From Anthoceros angustus (taxonomy: Eukaryota; Streptophyta; Anthocerotopsida; Anthocerotales; Anthocerotaceae), in contig MU008164.1 in NCBI GenBank assembly GCA_010909165.1, positions 1,880,001 through 1,944,000 of the forward strand: 64,000 nt of DNA, read 5' to 3'. Positions 1 through 10,297 of the stretch are shown in pieces. Positions within the stretch are counted from its first letter, which is position 1; every line of letters begins with the position of its first letter. The notes beneath the pieces were generated by a model. The model was not told where the DNA came from. It was given only the letters and a program-made list of their open reading frames with translations, and did no database searches. The position numbers and the translations under genes were made by a program.

Positions 1-780
1 ACGCCGGAAGTCAGGCGAACGAAAACTCTTCTTTTCTCCTCTGTTGTCCCACCACATGCTAGGGTCCAGAAAAAATTGTTGCCATAAGTGCTCCTGCTCC
101 TGGCGACGACCATCGCTGTAAAACCAGTCCCAACCCTCACATTTTCTCGGTAGAGGAAGTGCTGGGCTCCTTAGACTCCTGCCCCTGGAGGCTTTGCTTG
201 CCAGGGGTTCACTCCTTACAGTGAGGTGAGCGGGAGCCCCTAGTAGAATCCCTGTACACACACCAAATTGTTGGCTCCACAACGGGATTAGCAAAGGTGA
301 GGGCAACCTACGTGTTTGAAGGTAGCCACAGGCCGGCGGAGCAAGAGGGATCCAGCTGCAGGTGCAAAATCCTGGTGAACACAGCCGGATCCGGCTGGCA
401 GCCGAGACAGGGGATGAGCAGGAAGCAGGTGGAAGGCGTAGCAAGGAGCATAGGCGTCGCGTTGCCGAAGCCATGGCTAGGCAGCCAATGATCTCAACCT
501 AATGCCAAGACCATCGCCAAATTCTTTGCCAGTGAACCGCATACCTCTGAATCTGTCTGCGAGGCGGATCACGGCTGCTGTCACCCGCCACTGGCAAACA
601 TTTTCGGACTTAAGCTGACAAACCATTTCCACGCCAGAATGGCCGAAGGGCTCAAATTGTGAACCCATCGGCCTACAACTCCATTTCGCGGAACACAAAA
701 ACGAACAAATATGTCACAAAACCCAGCTTCCCTTTGCAACGGAGATTCTTGATTCTTCGTCTTCTGAAAAGACGGTTCGC
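1..780. other. No gene recognised
   Basis: The stretch before the heat-shock promoter has only short open frames on both strands, none with a recognisable domain. I see no clear repeat, TIR or RNA gene in it. Confidence 0.4.
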
Positions 781-812
781 GACGGAACCTTTAACGGTCC
801 TGTCACTTCCAA

Positions 813-866
813 CTTCGAGAAGCAGGTAGAAATGTCGGAGCAGTCCGTGCGAGAATGCTCCAGAAC
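813..866 (+). promoter_or_regulatory. Heat-shock elements upstream of the sHSP gene
   Basis: Two heat-shock-factor sites fit the GAA/TTC rule. At 813-822 there is CTTCGAGAAG (perfect TTCnnGAA). At 852-866 there is a three-unit site, AGAATGCTCCAGAAC, with one mismatch in the middle unit. They lie about 180-230 bp before the ATG, a normal place for HSEs in plant small heat-shock genes. That they act in heat induction is inferred from position and from the family. Confidence 0.6.
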
Positions 867-950
867 ATGCCGCCTGGCTTTCTTAAGCCCAGCAACTCTC
901 CCTCCTCGGCATCGTCTCTTTGCTTCGTTTGTAGGCGACCTTTGCAAGCA

Positions 951-957
951 ATTTAAA
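951..957 (+). promoter_or_regulatory. TATA-like box of the sHSP gene
   Basis: ATTTAAA lies about 90 bp before the ATG and downstream of both heat-shock elements, giving an expected 5' UTR of about 60 nt. It is a weak TATA variant. Confidence 0.4.
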
Positions 958-1044
958 CCTGAAGCAATTAATTGCTTCTGTCTACAATTTCAGCAAGTTT
1001 GCCCATCCTGCGCGACCTTGTTGTTCGCTGAACTGCTGGGATAG

Positions 1045-1637
1045 ATGGCGTTGGCTCCTTTCTTCACAAGCTTGGGCAATGACAGCGTTTGGGAGCCCGT
1101 GTCTTTCGATCGGCTGTTCGACCCCTTTGAGCGCTTTGGACGGGAGGAGAGGACTCCCGCTCGCTCTTTCGCCAGGGATGCTTCTGCGGTAGCCAGCACC
1201 AGGGTTGATTGGAAGGAAACACCAACTGCTCACGTCTTGAAGGCAGATTTGCCTGGTAAGTAGCCCTGTAGAAGCACCCTCTACTTGAAACTCTTGTTTC
1301 GATGTTCGCTGGTTGGTGGATGTGAAGGTTGTGACACGAGGCATGATTCCAATTCTTTGCAGGTTTGAAGAAAGAAGAGGTGAAGGTGGAAGTGGAGGAT
1401 GGCAATGTGTTGAAGATCAGCGGAGAGCGCAGCAAGGAAGAGGTGCAGGAGACAGACAAGTGGCACCATGTGGAGCGCTCTTACGGCCAATTCCTCCGGA
1501 AGTTTCGGCTTCCCAAGAACGTGAAGCTCGAGCAGGTTGCAGCTAGTGTGGAGAACGGCGTGCTTACTGTCACCGTGCCAAAGGTTGAGGAGAAGAAACC
1601 TGAAATTCGGAACATTGACGTGACATGGGCCGAATGA
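1045..1637 (+). CDS. Class I (cytosolic) small heat-shock protein, one intron
   Basis: This is an ATP-independent chaperone that holds unfolding proteins during heat stress. Exon 1 is 1045-1255 and exon 2 is 1363-1637. The intron, 1256-1362 (107 bp), starts GTAAG and ends TTTGCAG and splits a glycine codon in [16 protein letters not shown]. The joined product is 161 aa, normal for the class. The N-terminus has the class I style [14 protein letters not shown]. The alpha-crystallin domain follows, from about residue 58: [18 protein letters not shown], then [10 protein letters not shown], the GVLTVTVPK motif near the C-terminus, and a tail with PEIRNIDV (an I-x-V/I-like anchor). No organelle signal peptide is visible. 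Angiosperm class I sHSP genes are usually intronless, so the intron is notable. The frame and both splice sites are clean, so I regard this as an intact gene. Confidence 0.93.
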
Positions 1638-1639
1638 AT

Positions 1640-1900
1640 GAACAGACGACGAATTTGAAGACAACTGACCAGTTTCCTGGCCACTACAAAACGACACGGT
1701 GGAGGGTCTGGCGTAGGTATCCTAGTAACGATTCGTATGTATTATAGTAGACCCTGAACCTGTATGCGTAAGGTTCCTAGCGGACAGAGTAAAGCCAGTC
1801 TTCGATACCTGCGAGAACAGATCATGCAGATGTTTGGTACGCCAGTTTATCCATTCTAAACACCAGTTTATCAACACATGTTTTCCCAGCCTGACTCTTC
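1640..1900 (+). other. sHSP 3' region, no further gene
   Basis: AT-moderate sequence after the sHSP stop codon, expected to hold its 3' UTR. There is no canonical AATAAA close by and no coding feature. Confidence 0.3.
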
Positions 1901-2212
1901 TCACCTGTACCACCCCCAATCTATCCCTGGGGACAAGCTTCCAAGTTCTGATAGACTTGTCTTGTGTGCAACTGCAAGATAAACAGCAGAGCCATCTTCC
2001 TCTCCAATGCCGCTATGGGAGAGAAGAAAAATTAAGGCCCCGAATCCAATCCTGATGTCCCTTGAGCTTGCAAGCAAATGAGAAACATCCAGCCGCTTTA
2101 CCAACATATGCTTATACCTGGCTGTCCACTCCTCCCAATCCCACCCAACCTTCGCTACCAATAAGAGCCGCAAGTGCCACAGCCACAATTGATCGGGAAC
2201 CAATCCTAACAC
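1901..2212 (-). pseudogene. ELP2-like WD40 fragment
   Basis: A minus-strand open frame of about 100 codons that is homologous to the better preserved fragment at 4.84-5.70 kb. Both share the stretch around IGFGALIF...GEEDGSAVYLA, which corresponds to the 'GHxDWIRxxDFS ... LASSSQD' WD repeat of Elongator subunit 2. It is far too short for ELP2 (about 830 aa) and lacks the other repeats, so it is a remnant. It lies directly downstream of the F-box gene at 2567-4237, the same order seen at the next copy. Confidence 0.45.
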
Positions 2213-2221
2213 TACGAAATG

Positions 2222-2560
2222 ATATGCTAGGCTTCAAACCGAATGCATCAGATGCACTTTCATCTGGCCAATCCTGTTAAAATCTTGGAACACGACTTCC
2301 AGCATTGGCAGCTGGAGAATGATCACTGCACATGCAAAATTGAAGGAAGAGGGTAGGTATTAGTTTTGTGCTTCGTATGCTCTCAACCAAATTTACTTCA
2401 TACCTTTTTTCTAGAAACGATTGGCAGCCTTCTGGACACTTTCGGCTACTTCTCTCCGGTCTGAGGCTCTATCCATTCAGCTCATCTACAAACTTGGACA
2501 GTGCTTCCAACAGCAGGTACTTAACAGCTTGAAAGCACACTTGACAGAGGTGAACATGGA
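2222..2560. repeat. F-box 3' flank module, copy 1
   Basis: A conserved non-coding module that follows F-box copies in this window. Landmarks are GCTTCAAACNGNATGCATCA, then GGCAGCCTTCTGGACACTTT, then an ACTTGGACAGTG block. It was duplicated together with the gene. Confidence 0.6.
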
Positions 2561-2566
2561 AACATG

Positions 2567-4237
2567 TCAAACAACGACACCATTTGGTCGGAAGAGATGG
2601 TACGAAATGTTCCAGAAGAAGGTATGAGAGGCTTTGGAAATGAGACTCCAAGCATTGTCGGGAACTTTGTATCCCACCAAGTGCGTGGACAAACCGTCAC
2701 TATGGTCGTGGAGACTGCTACTAGCAATAGTGAAGTACAATGTATCCCCCAACAAGGTTGCTCCATCCAAGTAGATCCTGTGATTCATCACTCTCGACCA
2801 CCCCCGGTCCCTCACAGCTTCCAAGAGCATTTCTTGCAAATGCTCAGGCAGAAACGATACCTTCCGCCACATATATGGGCTCCTTTCCAGCTTCCAAACC
2901 CCGAAGTCCACCTTGTGCTTCTCATAGTCTTGGTCAAGGCAGAAAATTCTCCCCCGCCACGCAAAGAATTTGCGGGTTCTCCTTGGCTCCGTATCCTCAT
3001 CTTCGCCTATACCTCTGTCACCCCGGTTGCCATCCCAAATAACCCTGCCACTTTCGAGACAATGAATGGTCATCAACTTGTCCCACTTTGCTTCGCACAG
3101 TTCACCATTGCACAAAAAATACTGAGGCCAGTCGTTTTGTCGTTCTCTGAAGGAAAACCAGCGAGGCTGAGTCAGGACCGTGGCTTTCCAGCTATTATCC
3201 TCGGACCTGTAGATGCTTACAGTTGGTATATCTTTCCGCCTACACAAAACAATGACAGTGAAGTGCCCGCTTTCGGCCACCTCAAGCTGGACTCTCCAGG
3301 ATGCTGGGTAGTCATGAAAGTCAGCTTCCATTCCAAACTCCGGTGGCAGCTCTTTGAATGTTCTCATAATAGGATTGGCAACGCAGAAACTCATACCTAC
3401 TGCCTTCTTGCAATCGTTATCCTCCACATCATAATCTCGATAGGACTCATCCTCGTTCTCTGCCGTAGAATACCCCTCCTCCATCTCTTCCTCTTCTTCT
3501 TTCTCTTCCTCATCGTCCTCCTCCTCATCTTCCTCATCCTCATACCCGTCCCCGTCCCCATCCTCATCCCCATCCCCCACCCCAGCGGCATATGAGCGAG
3601 ATACAGACATCTGGGCATGCTCAGTTTCACCCTCGACTTTCTTCTCTGGCTTCTCTTTGACAACCTTGAAGATGCAAACCAACCCATCCTGCACAACGTA
3701 GTCTTCGAAAGCCTGGAATTTGGGAGGAAGAAAGGACAAGCCAACCTCGACAACCTCCAACTCCACCCTTGGCTTGAATGAAGCCAGCTCGACAAGCTCG
3801 TCCTGCATTCTGCAAATCGGAAGTGCAGGCCGAGGCTCCACAGAATCACACAAGCGCTTGAAATCCGAGGATGCCAACAGGGACTGCCAGTTCTTGGAAA
3901 CGATGGAGAAGCGAACGCGGCTGCCCAATGGCAGCCTGGCCAGCATCATCTCCAGACACTCCTGGGGCAGGTTGCTCCACAAACAAGGCTTCATCTCGAA
4001 GGCGTGTGGATCCAACGGTTCCGCCAACCGACCATGAAAGACTTCCAGCACAAATTGGGGTTTCCCGATCCATTTCCCGCACTTTGAGCACTTTGAGCGT
4101 CTGTATTGATCCCCTCCGTTCTCAGAAGAGTCCGCGCGAGAAGTCCTCTCCACAGAAGAGTCCGACGACTCCCACCCTCGGTTGTCTTCACATTCGTAGC
4201 ACAGCTCCATGCTCGAGTCGGAGAAAGTCATCCTCAT
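2567..4237 (-). CDS. F-box protein with N-terminal CxxC pairs (copy 1)
   Basis: 556-aa predicted substrate adaptor of an SCF ubiquitin ligase. Residues 13-16 (CYEC) and 50-53 (CSKC, followed by GKWIGKP) form two CxxC pairs ahead of the F-box and could bind one zinc. The F-box is about residues 86-125 (LWSNLPQECLEMMLARLP...VRFSIVSKNWQSLL). A glycine/aspartate then glutamate-rich acidic stretch follows (about 215-280). After it comes an F-box-associated, propeller-like region with FCVANPIMRTFKELPPEF, VSIYRSEDNSWKA and FAWRGRIFCL. The ATG at 4237 gives MRMTFSDSSMELC; an internal Met ten codons in matches the start region of paralogues. The frame is intact, but the promoter position that has a TATA box in the 59-61 kb paralogue is mutated here. 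The ubiquitin-ligase role is inferred from the F-box; the target is unknown. Confidence 0.8.
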   Translation of the reverse strand: MRMTFSDSSMELCYECEDNRGWESSDSSVERTSRADSSENGGDQYRRSKCSKCGKWIGKPQFVLEVFHGRLAEPLDPHAFEMKPCLWSNLPQECLEMMLARLPLGSRVRFSIVSKNWQSLLASSDFKRLCDSVEPRPALPICRMQDELVELASFKPRVELEVVEVGLSFLPPKFQAFEDYVVQDGLVCIFKVVKEKPEKKVEGETEHAQMSVSRSYAAGVGDGDEDGDGDGYEDEEDEEEDDEEEKEEEEEMEEGYSTAENEDESYRDYDVEDNDCKKAVGMSFCVANPIMRTFKELPPEFGMEADFHDYPASWRVQLEVAESGHFTVIVLCRRKDIPTVSIYRSEDNSWKATVLTQPRWFSFRERQNDWPQYFLCNGELCEAKWDKLMTIHCLESGRVIWDGNRGDRGIGEDEDTEPRRTRKFFAWRGRIFCLDQDYEKHKVDFGVWKLERSPYMWRKVSFLPEHLQEMLLEAVRDRGWSRVMNHRIYLDGATLLGDTLYFTIASSSLHDHSDGLSTHLVGYKVPDNAWSLISKASHTFFWNISYHLFRPNGVVV

Positions 4238-4439
4238 CCCTGGCGACTCCGGCTCTCATCCCCAGTCTGAAGTTCCCTGCACCGGCAGAAATGCCTCAGC
4301 TATGTATGTCAAACTTTGTCACTGAGATTTCCATGCCAGAAGTTACTAGCTACCAAATAGAAAGCCTCGTGCCTTGAAAAGGCCTGTGCAAGCCCTGCCG
4401 CTCCTTACAGAAGGGCAGGCACGCAGAAGCACTTGCAAA

Positions 4440-4860
4440 GTGTGGAAAGAGGACAGCTACAAAGTGTTTTCTGTTTTTTAGGACTGTGACATTCAGGTGG
4501 GCAGCTAACTGCCTGGTGGACATGTACATATGCAAAATGTGGCGAACTGCAAGATGTCCGCCGGGTGTTTGACAGTGTGTCCTCAAGGGATGTGATGACA
4601 CGGACGTTCATGACAGCTGGGTGCGCAGAGAAAGGGATCTGCGAAGAGGCGCTTGATCTGTGTGCAGAAATGGAGTAGGAGCGCCTGGTTTTAAAGATGT
4701 GGGGACATGGAATGCCCTGATGCACAGCAAGAGTTCTTTCAAGAGGCTTGATCTGGATGGACAAATCGAGAAAAGCATGTCGTGGAATCTTGCAGTTTTT
4801 GAGAGGCAGCTGGCATGTCGACATGATGCCTGCGTCTCCTAACCTTTGAAGATGTCTCTT
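4440..4860 (+). pseudogene. PPR protein fragment
   Basis: Frames joined across at least one shift read LVDMY, AKCGELQDVRRVFDSVSSRD and EEALDLCAEME followed by a stop, then GTWNALM. This is the characteristic pattern of PLS-class pentatricopeptide repeats, which are organelle RNA-editing and processing factors. There is no start codon, no complete repeat array and an in-frame stop, so it is a remnant. Similar PPR scraps occur at 49.0, 50.8, 56.6, 59.0 and 61.5 kb. Confidence 0.7.
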
Positions 4861-5699
4861 AACCACCTGTGATCCCAAGGAGGAACGCCTACGGTGTATG
4901 GACAATCCCTAACCCGACTTCGAGGAGCAGCTGGTCCTTGCTGGGATGGAACGTCTGCTGCGCTGGATATGTTTTCAGACTGACTCTTGTCGCTTGCTGC
5001 TCCCCCGATGTATCTGTCCTGTGCGCAACTCGCAAGATCAAAGAGCAGGGCCATCTTCCTCAGCGATGGGAAAAGAAAAATCAAAGCCCCGAATCCAATT
5101 CTGATTGATGTCCGTTAAGCTCGCAAACTCATGAGAAACCTCCAGCTGCGTTACCAACTAGAAATATATCTGGCTGTCCTATCCTCCTAACCCCAGGATG
5201 AAATGTCCTTCGCCACCAACGAGAGCCGCAACTGCCACAGCCACAGTTGATCGAGAGCCAAATTTAATACTCTGGAGCGAAGACAGCATTCTGGACACCG
5301 TACCAGCTTCCCGACCCGCACAGCTCCATGCCATGAGCTGGAGGCTGTTAAAAGCCTTGGAAGCAGACAGACATAGCCAGGAATACAAGTGACAGCCTTG
5401 TCCAGGGCTCTTCCCAGCTCACAAGCTCGCCTCCGCTTCCTTTGCAAGGGCTTGTATCCCCACAAGATTATGGCCCCATCGACCCTTCCTGATAGCAAGA
5501 ACAATTCACCACGTTCCTCTATCTGACAACAATATCGAGGAAGCCACCCGACGCAGATCACCAGGTCATGGTAACCAGGAAGAGTTTGCAAAATTCTGGC
5601 TTGCTCGGGGTCAAGGATAGCAATGGCATGATGAGCCCAAGAGTCCTGGACGAGGACGTCGTACTGCAGCGCCAACTGTACATGTTCTGTTGCAGCCAA
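4839..5699 (-). pseudogene. ELP2-like (Elongator subunit 2) WD40 remnant
   Basis: Three minus-strand frames together resemble the N-terminal propeller of Elongator subunit 2, a tRNA-wobble-modification and transcription-elongation factor. Read in gene order: AIAILDPEQARILQTLPGYH, then LFLLSGRVDGAIILW, then ALDKAVTCIPGY, then (second frame) ALVGGEGHFILGLGGQDSQI, then (third frame) NWIRGFDFSFP...LASCAQDRYI. Family counterparts are 'AQILTTLPGHK', 'LLSGDxDGxIILWE', 'HKKGVTCITGHM', 'LALGGLDNKI' and 'SSSQDKxIRIW'. At least two frameshifts and stops break it and the C-terminal propeller is missing. Annotation from memory of the family; an alignment would settle it. Confidence 0.6.
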
Positions 5700-5779
5700 C
5701 TCCTATAGAAGCTCCCTCCACTTGCACACCGTCTATATTGGCAGCCGTCCGGATCGGCTACCTAAGGGCTTCTCTCCAG

Positions 5780-6007
5780 TCGTTTCTCTAAGAAACGACC
5801 TTCTCTCCGGTCGGAGGTTCTACAGATTCAACCCAACTACGAACCTGGACTGTGTTTCCAACAGCAGGTACTTGACTGCTTTGAATGCACACTTACAGAA
5901 TTGCACATGGAAATGTGTCAAACACCGACAATACTCGGTCGGAAGAGATTGTCCGAATCGCTCCAAAAGAAGGAACTCACCTCTTTGCGAACGAGACTCC
6001 ATTCACT
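5780..6007. repeat. F-box 3' flank module, copy 2 (left part)
   Basis: Shares the ACTTGGACAGTG / TACCTGACTGCTTGAATGCA-type landmarks of the F-box 3' flank, then continues into the tandem duplication that begins at 6008. Confidence 0.5.
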
Positions 6008-8169
6008 GTCGAGGATGTTAGATCCCACCAAGTGCGGGCACACACGGGATTCACGGTTGCGAATGTACGACAGGAAACCTCGTTGGGTGAAGTATTTTCT
6101 GTCACCTAACAAGGTTGGTTCATACAAGGTGATCCTCTGCTTCCGCCTTGGCCTCTTGAAACCAAATTTGCTTCAGACCTTTGTGCAGCCTTGTGGACGG
6201 TTTCGGACACTATGAGACTCTACCGATTCAACACCACTACGAACTTAGACAGTGCTTCCAAGGTTGCTGGTACTTAACCGCCTGAATCCACACTTGACAG
6301 AATTGCACATGGAAATGTGTCAAACACCGACAATACTCGGTCGGAAGAGATTGTCCGAATCAAAAGAAATACGGCTTGAATGCACACTTGACAGAGTAAG
6401 GTTTCACCAACAAAACAAAGCAACTGCTTGAATGCACACTTGATAGATATGAACATGGAAATGTGTCAAACACGGACATCATTCGGTTGGAAAAGATGGT
6501 GCAACATGCAGTTGAAGGCAAGCCCGCCGTCGCGAATGACACTCCATGTGTTGTCGGGAATGTTGTATCCCACCAAGTGCCGGCACAGATGCGTGCATGT
6601 ACGGTCGTCCGGCTTGCCAGTACCCATTCTGAAGTACATTGTATCAGCTGAAAAGGTTGCTGTGATGTGCCGCCTCGTCAACTTCGACGACCTTCCAGGT
6701 TCCAAGACCATTTTCTGCAAATGCTCAGGCAGAAAGGATACCTCCCTCCAGACGTATGGGCTCCTTTCCAGCTCCCAAACCCCGAAATCCACCTTGCGCT
6801 CCTCGTAGTCTTGTTCAAGGCAGAAAATTCTCCCCCGCCACTCAAAGACTTTGCAGATAACTCTTGGCTTGTATCCCCATCCTCCTCATCTTCGTCAGAA
6901 ACTTCGTTATCCGGTACCAGCTATCCCAAGTAATCTGGCTGCTTTTGAGACAGTGGATGATCACATAGTTCTGCCCCACTGATACCAGTTCACCATTGTA
7001 CAAAACATAATGAGGCCAATGGCTTGAGTCATCGTCGTAGCGAAGTCTTTGGGTAAACCAGAGTGGCTGATGAGTCAGGGTCGAGGATGTTAGATCCCAC
7101 CAAGTGCGGGCACACACGGGATTCACGGTTGCGAATGTACGACAGGAAACCTCGTTGGGTGAAGTATTTTCTGTCACCTAACAAGGTTGGTTCATACAAG
7201 GTGATCCTCTGCTTCCGCCTTGGCCTCTTGAAACCAAATTTGCTTCAGACCTTTGTGCAGCCTTGTGGACGGTTTCGGACACTATGAGACTCTACCGATT
7301 CAACACCACTACGAACTTAGACAGTGCTTCCAAGGTTGCTGGTACTTAACCGCCTGAATCCACACTTGACAGCGTAATGTTTCACAACAACAAAAACTGC
7401 TTGAATGCACACTCCATCCACAGAGTAAAGTTTCAGAACAAAAGAAATACGGCTTGAAATGCACACTTGACAGAGTAAGGTTTCACCAACAAAACAAAGC
7501 AACTGCTTGAATGCACACTTGATAGATATGAACATGGAAATGTGTCAAACACGGACATCATTCGGTTGGAAAAGATGGTGCAACATGCAGTTGAAGGCAA
7601 GCCCGCCGTCGCGAATGACACTCCATGTGTTGTCGGGAATGTTGTATCCCACCAAGTGCCGGCACAGATGCGTGCATGTACGGTCGTCCGGCTTGCCAGT
7701 ACCCATTCTGAAGTACATTGTATCAGCTGAAAAGGTTGCTGTGATGTGCCGCCTCGTCAACTTCGACGACCTTCCAGGTTCCAAGACCATTTTCTGCAAA
7801 TGCTCAGGCAGAAAGGATACCTCCCTCCAGACGTATGGGCTCCTTTCCAGCTCCCAAACCCCGAAATCCACCTTGCGCTCCTCGTAGTCTTGTTCAAGGC
7901 AGAAAATTCTCCCCCGCCACTCAAAGACTTTGCAGATAACTCTTGGCTTCGTATCCCCATCCTCCCCATCCTCCTCATCTTCGTCAGAAACTTCGTTATC
8001 CCGGTACCAGCTATCCCAAGTAATCTGGCTGCTTTTGAGACAGTGGATGATCACATAGTTCTGCCCCACTGATACCAGTTCACCATTGTACAAAACATAA
8101 TGAGGCCAATGGCTTGAGTCATCGTCGTAGCGAAGTCTTTGGGTAAACCAGAGTGGCCGATGAGTCAGG
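6008..8169. repeat. 1.08-kb direct tandem duplication (two units)
   Basis: Unit A is 6008-7079 (1,072 bp) and unit B is 7080-8169 (1,090 bp). They are nearly identical over the F-box 3' portion. The 11-mer GTCGAGGATGT stands at 6008, 7080 and 8170, marking the start of each unit and the exit, so the duplication most likely arose by recombination or repair between two copies of this microhomology. The units differ by small indels and by a replaced stretch near 6297-6365 versus 7367-7440. Confidence 0.85.
6466..7079 (-). pseudogene. Duplicated 3' end of F-box copy 2
   Basis: Unit A of the tandem duplication carries the last ~205 codons of the F-box gene at 7545-9521. They are identical in stretches such as YVWREVSFLPEHLQKM and PNDVRV. 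It has no F-box, no start, and several small deletions that shift frame around 6870-6920. It is a by-product of the duplication, not a gene. Confidence 0.85.
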
Positions 8170-9521
8170 GTCGAGGATGTCCAAATATTATCCTTGGACC
8201 TGTAGATGCTTACAGATGGTTCACTTATCCGCTGACACAAAACAATAACGGTGAACTGCCCGCTTGAGTCCACCTCAAGCTGGAATCTCCAGCAGGCTCG
8301 GCGGTCATCAAATTCATCACGCTTGCCAAACTCCAGTGGCAGCTCTGTAAATGTTCTCATGATAGGATTGGCAACGCAGAAACTCATACCTACTACATCC
8401 CCGCTGCTGCATACCACAGATCTGTCACAACGGAAACTGGCCATGGGTTGCTCGAGGAAATCGAAATGCTTGCGCTCACAGTGCCCACAGTAATCATCCT
8501 CCCGCTCATCTTCCTCGTCATCATACTCATATTCATCATCCCAATCATCCTCGTCATCATCCACATCATCCTCACCATCGTCATCCCCACCCCGATAGAA
8601 AATACCCTCGTCAGAATCCTCATCGAGCATATCCTCTTCCCCTGACGAAGAATACCCCCACTCGTCCCCGTCCTTGTCCTCATCATCCCCCGCGTCCTCA
8701 TCATCTGACGTCGAATCCCAACGCATTTCCAGACGAGGCGGACGAGGAGGGGGATCCCCCTCCTCGTCCTCTTCCTCAACCCCATCCCACAGCCCAGCGC
8801 CAGATGAACGAGATGCAGACATCTGAGCATGCTGAGTTTCACCCTCAACTTCCTTAGGCTTCTCTTTGACAACCTTGAAAATGCAAACCAACCCATCCTG
8901 CACAACGTAATCTGAGGGACGGAAAGCCCGGAATTTGGGAGGAAGAAAGGACAAGCCAACCTTGACAACCTCAAACTGCCGCATTTCAGCCGGCCTTCGA
9001 GCACGCGGCTTGCGAGGAGGATCCACCTCGCCAAGCTGGTACTGCAGGCAGCAGACCGGGGGTACCGCGGATGGAGCCTCCACGGAATCACACAAGCGCT
9101 TGAAATCTGAAGGCGCCAAGAGGGACTGCCAGGCCTTGGAAACGACGGAGAAGCGAACGCGGCTGCCCAATGGCAGCCTGGCCAGAATCATCTCCACACA
9201 CTCCTGGGGCAGATTCCTCCACAGAGAAGGCTTCATCTTGACGCTGTGTGGATCCAACGGTTCCGCCAACCGACCATTCAAGACTTGGAGCTGGAAATGG
9301 GGCTTCCCAATCCATGCCTCGCACTTTGAGCATTTCCGTCCGCAGACTGGTTTGCTCTTCTGAGCCTCCGCGCGAGAAGTCTTCGGATCCACAGAAGAGT
9401 CTTGCCCTCGGTTGCTCTCCTCGCATTCGTAGCAGAGCTCTATGCTCGAGGAATTCCTCCGAGTCCTCATCCCTGGCGCCCGCCGGACTCCGCCTCTATA
9501 TCTGCCCGATAAGGCTCCCAT
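7545..9521 (-). CDS. F-box protein with N-terminal CxxC pairs (copy 2)
   Basis: 658 aa from the first ATG (9521), or 641 aa from the Met at residue 18 (9470). The second is likelier because MRTRRNSSSIELC matches paralogue starts. CxxC pairs are at residues 30-33 (CYEC) and 64-67 (CSKC), and the F-box is at about 100-140 (NLPQECVEMILARLPLGSRV). A lysine-poor linker carries VEVVKVGLSFLPPKFRAF-type sequence. The acidic tract is the longest of the left-hand pair, over 100 residues rich in D and E with tyrosines. The C-terminal F-box-associated part contains FCVANPIMRTFTELPLEF and VSIYRSKDNIW. The gene is intact. Its last ~205 codons are duplicated downstream. Presumed SCF substrate receptor; target unknown. 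Confidence 0.82.
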   Translation of the reverse strand: MGALSGRYRGGVRRAPGMRTRRNSSSIELCYECEESNRGQDSSVDPKTSRAEAQKSKPVCGRKCSKCEAWIGKPHFQLQVLNGRLAEPLDPHSVKMKPSLWRNLPQECVEMILARLPLGSRVRFSVVSKAWQSLLAPSDFKRLCDSVEAPSAVPPVCCLQYQLGEVDPPRKPRARRPAEMRQFEVVKVGLSFLPPKFRAFRPSDYVVQDGLVCIFKVVKEKPKEVEGETQHAQMSASRSSGAGLWDGVEEEDEEGDPPPRPPRLEMRWDSTSDDEDAGDDEDKDGDEWGYSSSGEEDMLDEDSDEGIFYRGGDDDGEDDVDDDEDDWDDEYEYDDEEDEREDDYCGHCERKHFDFLEQPMASFRCDRSVVCSSGDVVGMSFCVANPIMRTFTELPLEFGKRDEFDDRRACWRFQLEVDSSGQFTVIVLCQRISEPSVSIYRSKDNIWTSSTLTHRPLWFTQRLRYDDDSSHWPHYVLYNGELVSVGQNYVIIHCLKSSQITWDSWYRDNEVSDEDEEDGEDGDTKPRVICKVFEWRGRIFCLEQDYEERKVDFGVWELERSPYVWREVSFLPEHLQKMVLEPGRSSKLTRRHITATFSADTMYFRMGTGKPDDRTCTHLCRHLVGYNIPDNTWSVIRDGGLAFNCMLHHLFQPNDVRV

Positions 9522-9599
9522 TTCTGGCCCACTCCGGCTCTCTGGACTCTTTTCTGCCCGATGACGTTCCCATTTCTGGCGGGAATGAACGCCATTTCA

Positions 9600-10297
9600 T
9601 ACCCGTGTGACGGCGTCATGCCATTTGCATGACAGAAGTTGCGATCTACATGAAATAAACTAGTCTTCAAAAATTTCACGCATTCAAGGCCAGCCGCCGG
9701 CCATAACCGATATTAGATGTGGCTCTCCTCCCGACGCCACCTCCTGGCCGGTTGCTGATCTTGTCACTACAAATTACATAAATGCGGCTCACCTATCGAT
9801 GCGGACGCTGACGACCTGCCCGCCAGTTCCCCATCTTGTCACCAAGCCTGTTGCAACCGTATCTCTGTGACATATCCTCCCATGCCCTCAATGTGCTAAT
9901 GGTTGGCTTTTGAGGAGTAGCGCGCGAACGGACGAGAATTGCTTCTGGGCTTCCAGCGTTCTGCTGACTCGCGCGCACCTCCTGAGGTAGCGTTGTTCTC
10001 TTTCTCAACCTTCAACAACTAGACGTCCGTAAATTGTGATGAATGTTTCGAAGATCAACATATTCCTGAATAGAAATGTAGATCTAATCCCATGGCCCGG
10101 CTCTCGTGCTGCGTGCTGCCTTAGTCGGATGAGCTGAAGACCTGGAGCATCATAGGTGCCCAAGTGCTGGGGAGCAGCAAAGACTCTCATCAGACTCACA
10201 AAAACTTCCCTCAGAATGACACTGCTGTGCGGGTGGAGGTGTGGGTACAGGCTGACCTATTTGTAGTCTCAGTTGAAGGTTTGCACATTTCCTAAGC
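9600..10297. other. Intergenic, no gene recognised
   Basis: Upstream region of F-box copy 2. The block that contains TATATAAT in the 59-61 kb paralogue reads CTACATGAAATAAACTAG here. No coding feature could be supported in the remainder. Confidence 0.4.

Noticed and set aside
2564-3595. 343-codon plus-strand open frame
   Set aside because: Entirely antisense to the F-box gene at 2567-4237. Its hydrophobic Leu/Ile runs are the complement of the acidic tract.
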